Source of the DNA: Oscillospiraceae bacterium
GTDB lineage: Bacteria > Bacillota > Clostridia > Oscillospirales > Oscillospiraceae
NCBI GenBank assembly: GCA_015067725.1
Contig: SVLX01000016.1
Span: 1-47,597, forward strand
Length of the DNA stretch: 47,597 nucleotides
Direction: 5' to 3'
Shown in pieces: positions 1-11,699 of this stretch (position 1 is the stretch's first letter; each line of letters opens with the position of its first letter). The notes beneath the pieces were generated by a model, which saw only the letters and a list, made by a program, of their open reading frames with translations, did no database searches and was not told where the DNA came from. The translations under genes were made by a program, and so were the position numbers.

Positions 1-332
1 CCGTCGGTGGAAGCGATAACCAGGATAGCGCCGTCCATCTGGGCAGCACCGGTGATCATGTTCTTGATATAGTCAGCGTGACCCGGGCAGTCAACGTGAG
101 CGTAGTGACGGGCAGCGGTCTGATACTCGACGTGAGCGGTGTTGATCGTGATACCACGAGCCTTCTCTTCGGGGGCCTTATCGATGGAAGCGTAGTCCTC
201 GAAGCTGGCCTGGCCGAACATAGCCAGATACTTGGTGATCGCAGCGGTCAGAGTGGTCTTGCCGTGGTCAACATGGCCGATGGTGCCGATGTTAACATGA
301 GGCTTGGTTCTTTCAAATTTCTGCTTTGCCAT
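1..332 (-). CDS. tuf: Elongation factor Tu, N-terminal part (cut by window edge)
   Basis: EF-Tu delivers aminoacyl-tRNA to the ribosomal A site in a GTP-dependent way. The visible 110 residues hold the start of the GTPase domain: the P-loop GHVDHGKT near residue 19, the switch region with RGITIN, and the G3 motif DCPGH followed by [18 protein letters not shown]. The reading frame stays open to base 1, so the rest of the gene lies outside the window. The ATG at 332 follows a strong AGGAGG about 7 nt upstream. It is the last gene of the str-type cluster, 111 nt beyond fusA, and has a recognisable promoter of its own in that gap. Confidence 0.97.
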   Translation of the reverse strand, partial: MAKQKFERTKPHVNIGTIGHVDHGKTTLTAAITKYLAMFGQASFEDYASIDKAPEEKARGITINTAHVEYQTAARHYAHVDCPGHADYIKNMITGAAQMDGAILVIASTD

Positions 333-405
333 TGAAAAATCCTCCTGTAACTGTTTGTTGTTTGGGGTTGAATAAGAGTTGAGCATTACTTGCCGTACTG
401 GGACT

Positions 406-434
406 ATCTTACTACAGATTCCCCAGAAAGGCAA
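406..434 (-). promoter_or_regulatory. Candidate sigma-A promoter of tuf
   Basis: Read on the minus strand, TTGCCT (434-429) and TAAGAT (411-406) are separated by 17 nt. The predicted transcription start near 399 gives tuf a leader of about 67 nt. It lies in the fusA-tuf gap and suggests that tuf can be transcribed separately from the rest of the operon, as is common for this abundant protein. Confidence 0.6.
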
Positions 435-443
435 GAAAAATTT

Positions 444-2522
444 TTATCCGCGGCCACGCTTTGTGATGATATCCTCGGACTTGGACTTGGGCAGCTCCGT
501 ATAGTGGCTGGGCTCCATGGAGTACTGACCGCGACCCTGAGTCTTGCTTCTCAGGTCGGTGGCGTAGCCGAACATCTCAGACAGAGGCACATTGGCGTCA
601 ATCTGGGTGGAGCCGTTTCTGGGAATCTGACCCAGAATGTTGCCACGGCGGGCAGTGACATCACCGATAACCGCGCCCATGTATTCATCGGGCACAACCA
701 CGGCGACCTTCATAATGGGTTCGAGGATAACGGGGTTCGCTTTCCGGCAGGCTTCCTTGAACGCCATGGAACCGGCGATCTTGAAGGCCATTTCGGAGGA
801 GTCAACTTCGTGATACGAACCATCATACAATGTGACCTTGACATCCACCACAGGGAATCCGGCCATAACGCCGGCCTGCATTGCGCCCTGAATACCGGCG
901 TCGACAGCAGGGATATATTCCTTGGGGACGGTGCCGCCAACGACAGCGTTGACGAATTCATAGCCCTTACCGGTTTCGTTGGGTTCGACACGGATCTTAA
1001 CATGACCGTACTGACCCTTACCGCCGGACTGACGGGCATACTTGGTGTCCTGTTCCACGCTCTTGCGGATGGTCTCCTTGTAGGCGACCTGGGGAGCGCC
1101 AACATTGGCCTCCACCTTAAACTCCCTCAGGAGTCGGTCAACGATGATCTCCAGATGGAGCTCACCCATACCGGCGATGATGGTCTGACCGGTTTCTTCG
1201 TCGGTATATGCCTTAAAGGTGGGATCTTCCTCAGCCAGCTTGGCCAGGGCAATACCCATCTTTTCCTGACCGGCCTTGGTCTTGGGCTCGATGGCCACGC
1301 GGATAACGGGCTCGGGGAAGACCATGGATTCCAGGATGATGGGATGTTCTTCATCGCAGAAGGTGTCGCCGGTGGTGGAGTTCTTCACGCCGACGGCGGC
1401 GGCGATATCGCCGGAGTAGACGACATCGATGTCTTCACGATGGTTGGCATGCATCTGCAGGATGCGGCCAAGACGCTCACGATTCTTCTTGGTGGAGTTC
1501 AGAACGGTAGTACCCTTAGCCAGCTTACCGGAATAGACCCGGAAGTAGCACAGCTTACCCACATAGGGGTCGGTAGCGATCTTAAACGCCAGCGCGGAGA
1601 AGGGAGCATCATCGGAGGCAGGACGGAATTCCTCCTCCTCAGTATCGGGATTGATGCCCTTAACACCCTTCTTATCCAGGGGGGAGGGCATATAATCCAC
1701 AACTGCATTCAGCATTTCCTGAACACCTTTGTTCTTGTAGGAAGAGCCGCAGGTGACGGGAATAATGCTGTTGGAAATGGTTGCCTGACGGATGGCGGCC
1801 TTAATGCGATCCATGGGGATTTCCTGACCTTCCAGGTACATCTCCATAATTTCATCATCAACATCAGAGACGGCATCGAGAAGTTTCTCGCGGTACTCCT
1901 CTGCCAGCTCGACCATATCCTCGGGGATGTCTTCTTCCCGCATATCCTTACCCAGTTCGTCGTAGAAGATGAATGCTCTCATCTTCAGCAGGTCGATGAC
2001 GCCGCGGAAATCGGCCTCAGCGCCAATGGGCAGCTGGATCGGGACAGCCTTAGCCTTCAGCCGGTCATGGATCATATCCAGGACACGGAAGAAGTTGGCA
2101 CCCATGATGTCCATCTTGTTGACGTACACCATGCGGGGGACTCTGTACTCGTCGGCCTGACGCCAGACGGTCTCCGTCTGAGGCTCGACGCCGCCCTTGG
2201 CACAAAGAACGGTCACAGAGCCATCAAGCACTCTCAAAGAGCGCTCGACCTCGACAGTGAAGTCCACATGACCCGGAGTATCGATGATGTTAATCCGGCA
2301 GCCATTCCAGAAGCAGGTGGTGGCAGCAGAAGTGATGGTAATGCCGCGCTCCTGCTCCTGCGCCATCCAGTCCATCGTGGCAGATCCGTCGTGGGTTTCA
2401 CCCAGCTTGTGGCTCCGGCCGGTATAGAACAAGATCCGCTCAGTTGTGGTGGTCTTGCCGGCATCGATGTGGGCCATAATGCCAATGTTTCTGGTGTTTT
2501 CAAGCGAATACTCTCTAGGCAT
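444..2522 (-). CDS. fusA: Elongation factor G
   Basis: EF-G is the ribosomal translocase and, together with ribosome recycling factor, splits post-termination ribosomes. The 692-residue length is normal for the family. The G domain starts with [15 protein letters not shown] (P-loop near residue 17), followed by RGITI in switch I, DTPGH in G3 and NKMD in G4. Domains II-V follow in order, with the domain IV/V region [11 protein letters not shown] and [14 protein letters not shown] intact. The ATG at 2522 is preceded by AAAGGAG. It lies 15 nt after rpsG in the same direction, so co-transcription is expected. The fusidic-acid target positions cannot be judged without an alignment. Confidence 0.98.
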   Translation of the reverse strand: MPREYSLENTRNIGIMAHIDAGKTTTTERILFYTGRSHKLGETHDGSATMDWMAQEQERGITITSAATTCFWNGCRINIIDTPGHVDFTVEVERSLRVLDGSVTVLCAKGGVEPQTETVWRQADEYRVPRMVYVNKMDIMGANFFRVLDMIHDRLKAKAVPIQLPIGAEADFRGVIDLLKMRAFIFYDELGKDMREEDIPEDMVELAEEYREKLLDAVSDVDDEIMEMYLEGQEIPMDRIKAAIRQATISNSIIPVTCGSSYKNKGVQEMLNAVVDYMPSPLDKKGVKGINPDTEEEEFRPASDDAPFSALAFKIATDPYVGKLCYFRVYSGKLAKGTTVLNSTKKNRERLGRILQMHANHREDIDVVYSGDIAAAVGVKNSTTGDTFCDEEHPIILESMVFPEPVIRVAIEPKTKAGQEKMGIALAKLAEEDPTFKAYTDEETGQTIIAGMGELHLEIIVDRLLREFKVEANVGAPQVAYKETIRKSVEQDTKYARQSGGKGQYGHVKIRVEPNETGKGYEFVNAVVGGTVPKEYIPAVDAGIQGAMQAGVMAGFPVVDVKVTLYDGSYHEVDSSEMAFKIAGSMAFKEACRKANPVILEPIMKVAVVVPDEYMGAVIGDVTARRGNILGQIPRNGSTQIDANVPLSEMFGYATDLRSKTQGRGQYSMEPSHYTELPKSKSEDIITKRGRG

Positions 2523-2537
2523 TGCGGAACTCCTTTA

Positions 2538-3008
2538 TTACCAACGGAAGTGGGAGAAAGCCTTGTTGGCTTCTGCCATCTTGTGGGTATCCTCACGCTT
2601 CTTGACAGAAGCGCCGGTGTTGTTGTAGGCATCCATGATCTCAGCGGCCAGCCGCTCCTTCATGGTAGCTTCGCCACGCTTACGGCTGTAAGCGGTGATC
2701 CAGCGCAGGCCGACGGTCTGACGGCGGGCGGGCCGGACTTCGATAGGCACCTGATAGGTGGCGCCACCCACGCGGCGGGACTTAACCTCGACGGCGGGCA
2801 TAATGTTCTCCATGGCCTGCTGGAAAATTTCCAGGCCATTCTTGCCGAGCTTTGCTTCGGCGATCTCAAAAGCGCCATAGACGACCTTCTGGGCGACACC
2901 CTTCTTGCCATCGAGCATGACGCTGTTGATGAGCTTAGTTACCAGAACGGAGTTATAAATAGGATCGGGCAGAACCTCTCTCTTGGGTACGTTACCTCTT
3001 CTGGGCAC
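2538..3008 (-). CDS. rpsG: 30S ribosomal protein S7
   Basis: S7 nucleates assembly of the 30S head by binding the 3' major domain of 16S rRNA. I place the start at a GTG (3008), giving 156 residues that begin [15 protein letters not shown], exactly the usual S7 N-terminus and length. The ribosome binding site GGAGGG lies about 7 nt upstream of this GTG. An in-frame ATG 18 nt further upstream overlaps that site and would add six non-conserved residues. The C-terminal [15 protein letters not shown] is typical of bacterial S7. It sits between rpsL and fusA as in most bacteria, but 180 nt separate it from rpsL. Confidence 0.97.
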   Translation of the reverse strand: MPRRGNVPKREVLPDPIYNSVLVTKLINSVMLDGKKGVAQKVVYGAFEIAEAKLGKNGLEIFQQAMENIMPAVEVKSRRVGGATYQVPIEVRPARRQTVGLRWITAYSRKRGEATMKERLAAEIMDAYNNTGASVKKREDTHKMAEANKAFSHFRW

Positions 3009-3188
3009 TTCGCTTCCCTCCTTCATATAAAGATGATTTCATAGGTACTTCAGAAGTTTTCTTCTGTTGGTGCCTGGCCAGAGGTTTTTTACAAGAACTC
3101 AATGCTCTATAAAAAACGTCCAGCAAGGCGTTGCCTTGCATAAGGCGTGTTTTCACGTTTTCGTGATGGTGGGTGCTAAGAAGGAATC
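3009..3188 (-). other. Structured rpsL-rpsG intercistronic spacer
   Basis: This 180-nt spacer within the str cluster has no plausible gene. It contains three compact inverted repeats: CACG/CGTG around an AAAA loop (3165-3154), a 7-bp GCAAGGC/GCCTTGC stem with a 3-nt loop (3139-3123), and CAGAAG/CTTCTG around AAAA (3066-3051). A TTTTTT run follows the middle hairpin after a few bases, so partial attenuation is possible. In E. coli the rpsL-rpsG spacer is the S7 translational operator. Whether this spacer has a similar role is only inference. Confidence 0.4.
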
Positions 3189-3611
3189 TTACTTCTTGGC
3201 AGCCTTGGGCCGCTTGGCACCGTACTTGGAGCGGGACTGCTTCCGGTTCTGGACGCCCTGGGTATCCAGAGTACCGCGGATGATGTGGTAACGGACACCG
3301 GGAAGGTCCTTAACACGACCGCCACGGATCAGCACCACAGAGTGCTCCTGGAGGTTGTGGCCGACACCGGGGATATAGGCAGAAACTTCGAAGCCATTGG
3401 TCAGACGCACACGGGCGATCTTCCGCAGAGCGGAGTTAGGCTTCTTGGGGGTGGTAGTTCTGACGGCGGTGCAGACGCCTCTCTTCTGGGGGGAGGACAG
3501 ATCGGTGGCCTTATTCTTCAGGGTGTTGACGCCCTTCTGCAGAGCAGGGGAAGTGGACTTGTAGGCGACCTGCTGTCTGCCCTTTCTCACGAGCTGGTTA
3601 AAAGTAGGCAT
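3189..3611 (-). CDS. rpsL: 30S ribosomal protein S12
   Basis: S12 sits at the decoding centre and controls tRNA selection accuracy. The 140-residue protein carries all the landmark segments: [11 protein letters not shown] at the N-terminus, the [13 protein letters not shown] loop, and [23 protein letters not shown]. The lysines at the classic streptomycin-resistance positions in both loops are the ordinary wild-type residues. The ATG at 3611 has a clear GGAG-type site upstream. It follows the L7Ae-like gene by 66 nt, as in other Firmicutes str operons. Confidence 0.98.
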   Translation of the reverse strand: MPTFNQLVRKGRQQVAYKSTSPALQKGVNTLKNKATDLSSPQKRGVCTAVRTTTPKKPNSALRKIARVRLTNGFEVSAYIPGVGHNLQEHSVVLIRGGRVKDLPGVRYHIIRGTLDTQGVQNRKQSRSKYGAKRPKAAKK

Positions 3612-3677
3612 TGGGTTCTCCTTTCTTCGATACTCGCCATAGGCGGATTTATATCCTCAGGGTTTTCCCTGCAGGAA

Positions 3678-3962
3678 TCAGGATTTTACCGTGGCTGCTG
3701 CCGCGGCGCCCACGGAGATTCCGCAGGCTTTCCCCAGGTCATCCATATTGGCGACCCAGGTAAATGGGACCCGGCACTGGTCGCAGAGCTGAACCACATC
3801 ATCGGTCAGCTTGGGGTCGGCATTCCGGGCAAGGTAAACCTGGACTGCGCGGCCATCCCGCAGTGCCTTCTTTAACTGTTTTACACCCACAACATATTCA
3901 GCATCCCGCAGTTCCGGGAGCGGGTGTTGTGCTTGCCGGGCGGTCTCATTCAGAATATCCAT
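3678..3962 (-). CDS. L7Ae/L30e-family K-turn RNA-binding ribosomal protein (YbxF-like)
   Basis: This small L7Ae-fold protein belongs to the group that binds kink-turn RNA (B. subtilis YbxF/YlxQ). It occupies the standard Firmicutes position between rpoC and rpsL. The family core runs from about residue 17 (LPELRDAEYVVGVKQLKKAL) through the motif LGKACGISVGAAAAA near the C-terminus. I choose the ATG at 3962 (94 residues). The only longer start is a TTG at 4001, which coincides with the -35 box of a near-perfect promoter. The chosen ATG lies only about 10 nt beyond the -10 box and has no Shine-Dalgarno sequence, so the mRNA would be leaderless or nearly so. Confidence 0.85.
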   Translation of the reverse strand: MDILNETARQAQHPLPELRDAEYVVGVKQLKKALRDGRAVQVYLARNADPKLTDDVVQLCDQCRVPFTWVANMDDLGKACGISVGAAAAATVKS

Positions 3963-3972
3963 ACGAAACACA

Positions 3973-4001
3973 ATTATACTCTTTTCTTGGGAAAAAGTCA
4001 A
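3973..4001 (-). promoter_or_regulatory. Strong sigma-A promoter of the L7Ae-rpsL-rpsG-fusA group
   Basis: On the minus strand, TTGACT (4001-3996) and a consensus TATAAT (3978-3973) are spaced by exactly 17 nt. The start point would fall near 3966-3964, directly before the ATG of the L7Ae-like gene. This shows that the ribosomal protein and elongation factor genes are not wholly dependent on read-through from rpoBC. Confidence 0.85.
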
Positions 4002-4029
4002 TAAAAACTTGCAAATTTTCTCCCGTTTG

Positions 4030-4077
4030 CCAAAATATTTTTCCCGGTTCCGGCAGATTTATACCGGGCAGGAAAAA
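4030..4077. other. Imperfect inverted repeat between rpoC and the L7Ae promoter
   Basis: An imperfect inverted repeat is built from ATTTTTCC-CGGT on the left and ACCGG-GGAAAAAT on the right, around a loop of about 14 nt. Read from either side it ends in a T-rich stretch, so it could add to termination between rpoC and the L7Ae operon. The pairing is not perfect and this is a weak call. Confidence 0.3.
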
Positions 4078-4102
4078 TTTTGTCTCTGCGGGCACAGTAA
4101 GA

Positions 4103-4137
4103 ACCACCTTACCCCCCAAACAAGGGGGGCAGGTGGT
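4103..4137 (-). terminator. Hairpin terminator after rpoC
   Basis: Eight nucleotides after the rpoC stop, the minus strand reads ACCACCT-G-CCCCCC, a 7-nt loop, then GGGGGG-TA-AGGTGGT. This is a long GC-rich stem with one bulge. The downstream tract TTCTTACTG is only moderately T-rich, so termination may be partial and allow some read-through into the ribosomal protein genes. Confidence 0.6.
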
Positions 4138-4145
4138 AATTTCTC

Positions 4146-7100
4146 TTACGCTTCGTCCTCAGTTGCCTCGATTTCCTCGATGTCTTCGGTGTCCTCAGTG
4201 ACCTCGATGTCTTCGGGGTCTTCGCTGTCTTCGGGTTTCTCCTCAGCCTTCTCGCCAGCGCCAACAACGGCATTGGTGATGATGCTCTTGGGGGTCTTCC
4301 CTTCTTCAAAGTCACGGTAGGCCAGCAGACCCGCGCCGGCGGGAATCAGCTTACCGATAATGACATTTTCCTTCAGACCAATCAGGTGGTCGACCTTACC
4401 CTTGATGGCGGCATCGGTCAGTACCTTGGTGGTCTCCTGGAAGGAGGCGGCGGACAGGAAGGAATCGGTGGCCAGAGAAGCCTTGGTGATACCCAGAAGC
4501 ACCATGGAACACTCAGCCAGACGGAGCTCAGTCTCGCCGGCATCGATACGGGCCTGCACCACAGCGTTGGCATCCTCAAACTCGAAAGCATCGATGGTGG
4601 TACCCACCAGCAACGTGGTATCGCCGGGGTCTTCCACTTTGACCTTACGCATCATCTGGCGGATGATCACTTCGATATGCTTGTCATTGATATCAACACC
4701 CTGCTGACGGTACACAGCCTGGACATTCTGCACCAGATAATTCTGGACAGCCTCAGTACCGGAAATCCGCAGAACGTCCTGGGGATACAGGGCGCCGTCA
4801 CAGATGGGCTGACCTTGCTCTACCCGCTTGCCATTTTCAACCTTCAGGCCCACGGAGTAGGGCACCTGATAGAGTTTGACTTCTCCGTCATCGGCGGTGA
4901 TGGTGATGGAGCGCAGAGCCGTGCGGTGGGTCTCATCAATGGAGACCGTACCGGAGACTTCGGCAAGCTGGGCCATCTTCTTGGGCCGGCGGGCCTCGAA
5001 CAGTTCTTCAACTCTGGGCAGACCCTGGGTAATGTCATCGCCGGCGATACCGCCGGAGTGGAAGGTACGCATGGTCAACTGGGTACCGGGCTCACCGATG
5101 GACTGGGCAGCGATGATACCGACAGCTTCGCCCAGATTGACTTCTTCGCCGGTGGCCATGTTCATACCATAGCAGACGGCGCACAGACCGCTTCTGGACT
5201 GACAGCCCAGGGGGGTACGGATATAGACCTCGTGAATGCCATGGGCCTCGAACACGGGGGCATCCTCGGGCATCATCAGCTTGGTCTTGGGATGGAGCAA
5301 CTCACCGGTGGCGGGGTCAACGATGTCATTGACCGGGTAGCGGCCACGGATACGGTTGCCGAAGGTATCGATAACCTTACCCTTCTCCACAACTTCGCTG
5401 ACCCAAATACCATTGGGCGTACCGCAGTCATGGATGCGGATGATCATATCCTGGGAGACATCGACCAGACGGCGGGTCAGGTAACCGGAGTCAGCGGTAC
5501 GCAGAGCCGTATCGGTCAAGCCCTTACGGGCGCCTCTGGAGGAGATGAAGTATTCCAGAACAGACAGACCCTCACGGAAGTTTGCCTTGACGGGAATCTC
5601 GATGGTGCGGCCGGAGGTATCGGCCATCAGGCCACGCATACCGGCAAGCTGACGAATCTGGTTCATGGAGCCACGGGCGCCGGAGTCAGCCATCATATAG
5701 ATGGTATTGTACTCGTCCAGATTTCCCTGCAGGGCGGCGGTGACGGCCTTGGTGGTTTCCTCCCACTGACGGACGACACGGCGATAGCGCTCGTCCTCGG
5801 TGATATAGCCGTGCTTATAGAACCACTCAATGCGGACGACTGTATCCTCGGCTTCTTTAATCAGCTTCTGCTTGGCCTCGGGAATCTTCATGTCGGCAAT
5901 GGACACGGAGATAGCGCCCTTAGTGGAGTATTTATAGCCCAGAGCCTTCAGCCGGTCCAGCATTTCAGTGGAGATGGTGAAGCCGTGGCGGGCGATACAC
6001 TTGTCGATAATCAGACCCAGTTGCTTCTTGCCCACCAGGAATTCCACTTCCATGTCGAATTCCTTTTCGGGGTCATTGCGGTCCACGAAGCCCAAATCCT
6101 GAGGAATGGGTTCATTGAAAATCAGGCGACCGACGGTGGTATTGATGAGCTTATAGCGGGTCACGCCGTCCACCACCCGGCTGTTGCGGACACGGATGGG
6201 GGCATGGAGGCCCACGGCGCCGCTGGCATAAGCGGCAATGGCCTCATCCACATTGGAGTAAGCCAGTCTGGGCAGGAAAGAGGCGGTCTTCTTGCCCTCA
6301 GCCTTGGCCTTCTTGTTGGCGGCCACGAATTCGTCGCCGTCCACCAGAACACCCGCAGGCAGGTCCGTCTCACCGGCGTCGGTGACGAAGACTTCCTCAG
6401 CGCCCTTCTCCGCCTTGCCGATACGGACATAGGTCAGGTAGTAGGCACCCAGAATCATATCCTGGGTGGGGACGGTAACGGGCTTGCCATCCTGAGGACG
6501 CAGCAGGTTATTGGCGGAGAGCATCAGCATTCTGGCCTCAGCCTGAGCCTCAGCGGACAGGGGTACATGGATGGCCATCTGGTCGCCGTCAAAGTCAGCA
6601 TTGAAGGCGGTACAGCAAAGGGGATGGAGCTTCAGCGCGCGGCCTTCCACTAAGATGGGCTCAAAGGCCTGAATACCCAGACGGTGCAGGGTAGGCGCAC
6701 GGTTCAGCATAACGGGGCGATCCTTGATGATTTCTTCCAGAGCGTCCCAGACCTCAGTCTTGCCCTTGTCAATCATCTTCTTGGCGGACTTGATGTTGTT
6801 GGCCACGCCGTCTGCCACCAGTTTCTTCATGACGAAGGGGCGGAAGAGCTCAATGGCCATTTCCTTGGGTACACCGCACTGATACAGCTTCAGCTCAGGG
6901 CCGACGACGATAACGCTTCGGCCGGAATAGTCAACACGCTTACCCAGCAGATTCTGACGGAAGCGGCCCTGCTTACCCTTGAGCATATCGGACAGGGACT
7001 TCAGTGCCCGGTTGTTGGCACCGGTGACGGCACGACCCCGGCGGCCATTGTCCACCAGAGCATCCACAGCCTCCTGCAGCATCCGCTTTTCGTTGCGGAT

Positions 7101-7940
7101 AATGATGTCGGGGGCATTGAGCTGAATCAGCCGCTTCAGGCGGTTATTTCTGTTGATGACCCGGCGATACAGGTCATTGAGGTCAGAGGTGGCGAAGCGG
7201 CCGCCATCGAGCTGCACCATGGGGCGCAGGTCGGGGGGGATGACGGGCAGAACATCCATAACCATCCAACTGGGCTTGTTGCCGGACTGACGGAAGGACT
7301 CAACGACCTCCAGCCGCTTGACAATGCGGAGTTTTTTCTGGGCGGAGGCATCCTTCAGCTCGGCATGGAGCTCTTCGGACAGCTCATCCAGATCAATGGC
7401 CTCCAGCAATTCCTTGATGGCCTCCGCGCCCATTCCGGCACGGAAGTCATCTTCATACTTCTCCCGCAGATCCTGATACTGCTTCTCGCTGAGCACTTCA
7501 TTCTTGCTCAGGCCGGGGCAGTCACCGGGATCGGTAACGATATAGGAGGCGAAGTACAGCACCTTCTCCAGCAGTTTGGGGCTGATGTCCAGAATCAGAC
7601 CCATCCGGGAGGGGATGCCCTTAAAGTACCAGATGTGGCTGCAGGGCGCGGCCAGCTCAATGTGGCCCATACGCTCACGGCGAACCTTGGCCTTGGTAAC
7701 TTCAACGCCGCAACGGTCGCAGATCTTTCCCTTGAAGCGGATCTTCTTATACTTGCCGCAGTGGCATTCCCAGTCCTTGGTGGGTCCGAAGATCTTCTCG
7801 CAGTACAGGCCGTCCCGTTCGGGCTTAAGGGTTCTGTAGTTGATGGTTTCCGGCTTCTTGACCTCGCCGAAAGACCAACTGCGAATCATATCGGGTGACG
7901 CGATGCCAATCTTGATCGCATCAAAGGTGGCATTTGCCAT
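4146..7940 (-). CDS. rpoC: DNA-directed RNA polymerase subunit beta'
   Basis: The catalytic beta' subunit of RNA polymerase, 1,264 residues, which is the compact Gram-positive size without the large lineage-specific inserts. The N-terminal zinc ribbon is seen as ECHCGKY and CDRCG (residues about 58-80). The active-site loop [16 protein letters not shown] with the three Mg-binding aspartates lies near residue 450, and the second zinc site near [14 protein letters not shown] is intact. The last 30 residues form a strongly acidic Glu/Asp tail. I chose the ATG at 7940 because AAGGAGG is 7 nt upstream; a GTG two codons earlier is too close to that site. It is 12 nt after rpoB and certainly co-transcribed with it. 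Confidence 0.98.
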   Translation of the reverse strand: MANATFDAIKIGIASPDMIRSWSFGEVKKPETINYRTLKPERDGLYCEKIFGPTKDWECHCGKYKKIRFKGKICDRCGVEVTKAKVRRERMGHIELAAPCSHIWYFKGIPSRMGLILDISPKLLEKVLYFASYIVTDPGDCPGLSKNEVLSEKQYQDLREKYEDDFRAGMGAEAIKELLEAIDLDELSEELHAELKDASAQKKLRIVKRLEVVESFRQSGNKPSWMVMDVLPVIPPDLRPMVQLDGGRFATSDLNDLYRRVINRNNRLKRLIQLNAPDIIIRNEKRMLQEAVDALVDNGRRGRAVTGANNRALKSLSDMLKGKQGRFRQNLLGKRVDYSGRSVIVVGPELKLYQCGVPKEMAIELFRPFVMKKLVADGVANNIKSAKKMIDKGKTEVWDALEEIIKDRPVMLNRAPTLHRLGIQAFEPILVEGRALKLHPLCCTAFNADFDGDQMAIHVPLSAEAQAEARMLMLSANNLLRPQDGKPVTVPTQDMILGAYYLTYVRIGKAEKGAEEVFVTDAGETDLPAGVLVDGDEFVAANKKAKAEGKKTASFLPRLAYSNVDEAIAAYASGAVGLHAPIRVRNSRVVDGVTRYKLINTTVGRLIFNEPIPQDLGFVDRNDPEKEFDMEVEFLVGKKQLGLIIDKCIARHGFTISTEMLDRLKALGYKYSTKGAISVSIADMKIPEAKQKLIKEAEDTVVRIEWFYKHGYITEDERYRRVVRQWEETTKAVTAALQGNLDEYNTIYMMADSGARGSMNQIRQLAGMRGLMADTSGRTIEIPVKANFREGLSVLEYFISSRGARKGLTDTALRTADSGYLTRRLVDVSQDMIIRIHDCGTPNGIWVSEVVEKGKVIDTFGNRIRGRYPVNDIVDPATGELLHPKTKLMMPEDAPVFEAHGIHEVYIRTPLGCQSRSGLCAVCYGMNMATGEEVNLGEAVGIIAAQSIGEPGTQLTMRTFHSGGIAGDDITQGLPRVEELFEARRPKKMAQLAEVSGTVSIDETHRTALRSITITADDGEVKLYQVPYSVGLKVENGKRVEQGQPICDGALYPQDVLRISGTEAVQNYLVQNVQAVYRQQGVDINDKHIEVIIRQMMRKVKVEDPGDTTLLVGTTIDAFEFEDANAVVQARIDAGETELRLAECSMVLLGITKASLATDSFLSAASFQETTKVLTDAAIKGKVDHLIGLKENVIIGKLIPAGAGLLAYRDFEEGKTPKSIITNAVVGAGEKAEEKPEDSEDPEDIEVTEDTEDIEEIEATEDEA

Positions 7941-7952
7941 TTTCACGCCTCC

Positions 7953-10900
7953 TTATTCTTCGTTATCGCCGACTTCTTCGGCGAGTTCGCTGAACACGTC
8001 CATAATGTCCTCAGGACTGTCTTCATCGATGTTAAAGCCGGAATCAAAGACCTCCTGCTCATCGGTGACATAGACCTCGTCCTCGCTGGCATAGACCACA
8101 TCATCGTCGTCCTCGTCCTTCAGTTCGATCTCGTTGCCGTTTTCATCCAGCACACGAATATCCAGACACAAAGACTGCAGTTCCTTGACCAGAACCTTGA
8201 AGGATTCGGGCACACCGGGGGTGGGGACATTGTCGCCCTTAACAATGGCCTCGTAAGTCTTCACACGGCCGGCGATGTCGTCGGACTTAACGGTCAGAAT
8301 CTCCTGCAAGGTATATGCGGCACCGTAAGCCTCCAGCGCCCAGACTTCCATTTCACCGAAACGCTGACCGCCGAACTGGGCCTTACCGCCCAGAGGCTGC
8401 TGCGTGACCATGGAGTAAGGACCGACGGAGCGGGCATGAATCTTGTCATCAACCAGGTGGTGGAGCTTCAGATAGTAGGGGTAGCCCACGGTGACCCGAT
8501 TGTCGAAGGGTTCACCGGTGCGGCCATCATAGAGGATGGTCTTGCCGTCTTCGGCCAAACCGGCCATCTGCAGGGTATCACGGATATCCTTCTCGTCTGC
8601 GCCATCGAAGACAGGGGTGGAAACCTTCCAGCCCAGAGCCTTGGCGGCGTAGCCCAGATGGACCTCCAGCACCTGACCGATATTCATACGGGAGGGCACG
8701 CCCAGGGGGTTCAGCACCACATCCAGCGGAGTACCGTCAGGCAGGAAAGGCATATCCTCCTGGGGCAGGACCCGGGAGACGACGCCCTTATTACCATGGC
8801 GACCGGCCATCTTGTCGCCCACGGAAATCTTACGCTTCTGGGCGATATAGACCCGGACGACCTTATTGACACCGGGAGCCAGCTCATCGCCATTCTCCCG
8901 CTTAAAGACCTTAACATCCACAACGATACCGCTCTCGCCATGAGGCACCTTGAGGGAGGTATCCCGGACTTCTCTGGCCTTTTCGCCGAAGATGGCCCGC
9001 AGGAGCCGCTCTTCGGGGGTCAGCTCAGTCTCGCCCTTGGGGGTGACCTTACCGACCAGATAATCACCGGCACGAACTTCCGCACCGATACGGATGATAC
9101 CCTCTTCGTCCAGATCTTTCAGGGTATCTTCGCCCACATTGGGGATATCCCGGGTAATTTCCTCGGGTCCCAGTTTGGTATCACGGGATTCGGTCTCATG
9201 TTCCTCGATATGGATGGAGGTAAAGACATCTTCCCGAACCAGACGCTCATTGAGCAAAATGGCGTCTTCGTAGTTATAGCCTTCCCAGGTGACGAAGCCG
9301 ATGAGCACATTCTTGCCCAGTGCGATCTCACCCTGAGAGCAGGCAGGGCCGTCAGCAATAATCTGACCGGTCTCAACTTCTTCACCCACCTCAACGATGG
9401 GGCGCTGATTGACGCAAGTACCCTGGTTGGAGCGCTTGAATTTCGTCAGTGCATGGGTGTAAGAGCCGATATTGTCATAGCGCACGGTGATATTCGTGGC
9501 AGAGACGGCGGTGACAATGCCATGCTCCGTAGCCTTGATGCAGACCTCAGAGTCCACGGCGCACTTATGCTCCACGCCGGTAGCGACGATAGGAGACTCC
9601 GTGACCATCAGAGGAACGGCCTGACGCTGCATATTGGCGCCCATCAGGGCACGGTTGGCGTCGTCGTTCTGGAGGAAGGGGATGAAGGCGGTAGCCACAG
9701 AGACCATCATCTTGGGGGAGACATCGGTATAATCGATCACTTCCCGGTCAACTTCAATGATCTCGTTACGGTGGCGGCAACTGATACGGGCTCTGGCCAG
9801 GCAGCCATTTTCGTCCAGCGGCTCATTGGCCTGAGCGACATAATAATCGTCTTCCACATCGGCGGTCATATAGTCCACCTGGTCGGTGACCTTGCCGGTA
9901 GCCTTGTCCACCTTGCGGTAGGGGGCCTCCACAAAGCCATACTCATTGATGCGGGCAAAGGTGGCCAGATAGTTGATCAGGCCGATGTTGGGACCTTCGG
10001 GGGTCTCAATGGGGCACATACGGCCATAGTGGCTGTAGTGAACGTCACGGACATCAAAGGAGGCCCGCTCACGGCTCAAACCGCCGGGGCCCAGAGCGGA
10101 CAGGCGGCGCTTATGGGTCAGCTCAGCCAGGGGGTTATTCTGGTCCATGAACTGAGACAGCGGAGAAGAACCAAAGAACTCACGAATCACGGCGGTAACG
10201 GGCCGGATATTGATGAGGCTCTGGGGGGTAACGGAGTCCAGATCCTGAACGGTCATGCGCTCACGGATCACGCGCTCCAGACGGGTGAAGCCCACACGGA
10301 GCTGATTCTGCAGCAGCTCGCCCACGCAACGCAGCCGGCGGTTGCCCAGATGGTCAATATCGTCCTTAACGCCCACACCGGCGGCCAGACAACACAGATA
10401 ATTGATGGACGAGAGGATATCGTCCGGGATGATATGCTTGGGAATCAGCTCATCCCGGCGCAGTTCGATGGCCTCGCCCCAATCTTCGGGGTTTTCTTCC
10501 AGCATTTCCCGCAGGACACTGAAGCGAACCTTCTCCTTGATGCCATATTGCTTGGGATCAAAGGAGACGAAACCCGACATATCCACCATGCCGTTGGAGA
10601 AAACCTTCAGCTTCCGGCCGCTGGGCAGGTCCAGAATAGCCTCATTGACACCACGGGCGGAAATTTCCTGTGCCCGCGCCCGGGTGAAAACCTCACCGGC
10701 CTCAGCCAGCAATTCACCGGTCAGGGGGTCAGCAATGGGCTCAGCCAGTTTCTGACCGGCCAGACGAGTCCAGATATCCAGCTTCTTGTTGAACTTATAC
10801 CGGCCCACCCGGGAGACATCATACCGGCGGGCATCAAACAGCAGTGCATCGAGATAGCTGATGGCATTTTCCACCGTGGGGGGTTCGCCGGGGCGCAGGT

Positions 10901-11648
10901 TGCGGTAGATTTCCAGCAGGCTTTCTTCTCTGGTTTGGGCGGCGTCTTTCTTCTCCTTCTCCCGTTTCAACGTAGCCAGAATCAGGGGGTCTTCGCCGAA
11001 CATTTCCAGAATCTTTTCCTCAGTATCCACGCCCAGAGCGCGGATCAGGCTGGTGATGTGGAGCTTTCTGTTCTTATCGATGCGGACGTAGAACACGCCC
11101 TGCACATCGGTCTCATATTCCAGCCAGGCACCCCGGTAAGGAATGACGGTAGTGGAATAGGTGTGCTGCTCAGCCTTGTCCACCTCGTGACCATAATAGA
11201 TACCGGGGGAGCGGACAATCTGAGAGACGATGACACGCTCACCGCCATTGATGATGAAGGTGCCGCCATTGGTCATCACGGGGAAGTCACCCATGAAGAT
11301 TTCCTGCTGCTTGATGTCATCGGTGGCGATGTTGCGCAGACGAACCTTGACCTTCATGGGGCGGGCGAAGGTGGCATCACGCTCAATACATTCTTCCACA
11401 GTATACTTGGGCTCATCCTTCATGGAGAAGTCCAGGAAGGTCAGCTCCATCTTGCCACTGAAGTCGGTGATGGTACCCACATCCCGGAACACTTCGCGCA
11501 GTCCCTCGTCCAGGAACCACTGATAGGAATCCTTCTGGATTTTCAGAAGGTTCGGCATCTCCAGGATTTCTGCATATTTGGCATAACTCTTACGAACAGT
11601 CTTGCCAAACTGCTGATCCCTGACCCTATCCATAGCCATATACGTCAT
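7953..11648 (-). CDS. rpoB: DNA-directed RNA polymerase subunit beta
   Basis: The beta subunit of RNA polymerase, about 1,231 residues, is complete from the N-terminal lobe ([20 protein letters not shown]) to an acidic C-terminal tail. The rifampicin pocket reads [14 protein letters not shown] followed by [13 protein letters not shown], so the residues most often mutated in resistance are wild type. The catalytic region [15 protein letters not shown] is intact. Start choice is uncertain: an ATG at 11648 (chosen, AAAGG 5 nt upstream) directly follows a GTG at 11651. Unusually, rplJ/rplL are not directly upstream. A NUDIX gene and a candidate small RNA lie there and rpoB has its own promoter. 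Confidence 0.98.
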   Translation of the reverse strand: MTYMAMDRVRDQQFGKTVRKSYAKYAEILEMPNLLKIQKDSYQWFLDEGLREVFRDVGTITDFSGKMELTFLDFSMKDEPKYTVEECIERDATFARPMKVKVRLRNIATDDIKQQEIFMGDFPVMTNGGTFIINGGERVIVSQIVRSPGIYYGHEVDKAEQHTYSTTVIPYRGAWLEYETDVQGVFYVRIDKNRKLHITSLIRALGVDTEEKILEMFGEDPLILATLKREKEKKDAAQTREESLLEIYRNLRPGEPPTVENAISYLDALLFDARRYDVSRVGRYKFNKKLDIWTRLAGQKLAEPIADPLTGELLAEAGEVFTRARAQEISARGVNEAILDLPSGRKLKVFSNGMVDMSGFVSFDPKQYGIKEKVRFSVLREMLEENPEDWGEAIELRRDELIPKHIIPDDILSSINYLCCLAAGVGVKDDIDHLGNRRLRCVGELLQNQLRVGFTRLERVIRERMTVQDLDSVTPQSLINIRPVTAVIREFFGSSPLSQFMDQNNPLAELTHKRRLSALGPGGLSRERASFDVRDVHYSHYGRMCPIETPEGPNIGLINYLATFARINEYGFVEAPYRKVDKATGKVTDQVDYMTADVEDDYYVAQANEPLDENGCLARARISCRHRNEIIEVDREVIDYTDVSPKMMVSVATAFIPFLQNDDANRALMGANMQRQAVPLMVTESPIVATGVEHKCAVDSEVCIKATEHGIVTAVSATNITVRYDNIGSYTHALTKFKRSNQGTCVNQRPIVEVGEEVETGQIIADGPACSQGEIALGKNVLIGFVTWEGYNYEDAILLNERLVREDVFTSIHIEEHETESRDTKLGPEEITRDIPNVGEDTLKDLDEEGIIRIGAEVRAGDYLVGKVTPKGETELTPEERLLRAIFGEKAREVRDTSLKVPHGESGIVVDVKVFKRENGDELAPGVNKVVRVYIAQKRKISVGDKMAGRHGNKGVVSRVLPQEDMPFLPDGTPLDVVLNPLGVPSRMNIGQVLEVHLGYAAKALGWKVSTPVFDGADEKDIRDTLQMAGLAEDGKTILYDGRTGEPFDNRVTVGYPYYLKLHHLVDDKIHARSVGPYSMVTQQPLGGKAQFGGQRFGEMEVWALEAYGAAYTLQEILTVKSDDIAGRVKTYEAIVKGDNVPTPGVPESFKVLVKELQSLCLDIRVLDENGNEIELKDEDDDDVVYASEDEVYVTDEQEVFDSGFNIDEDSPEDIMDVFSELAEEVGDNEE

Positions 11649-11699
11649 CACAGCCTTTCTTTCGGCCTAAGCCGGAATAATGTGTAATACACTGTCTAT

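Noticed and set aside
390..3044. 884-codon plus-strand ORF
   Set aside because: It is antisense to fusA and rpsG, both conserved. The composition (His/Gly/Leu-rich) is typical of the reverse frame of GC-rich coding DNA.
3963..4001. Longer TTG start of the L7Ae-like protein
   Set aside because: The TTG coincides with the -35 box and would be upstream of the transcription start.
4386..6653. 755-codon plus-strand ORF
   Set aside because: Reverse-frame shadow of rpoC with no recognisable domain or ribosome binding site.
8436..11687. 1083-codon plus-strand ORF opposite rpoB
   Set aside because: Shadow of rpoB; no conserved motif, and its start lies inside rpoB without a ribosome binding site.
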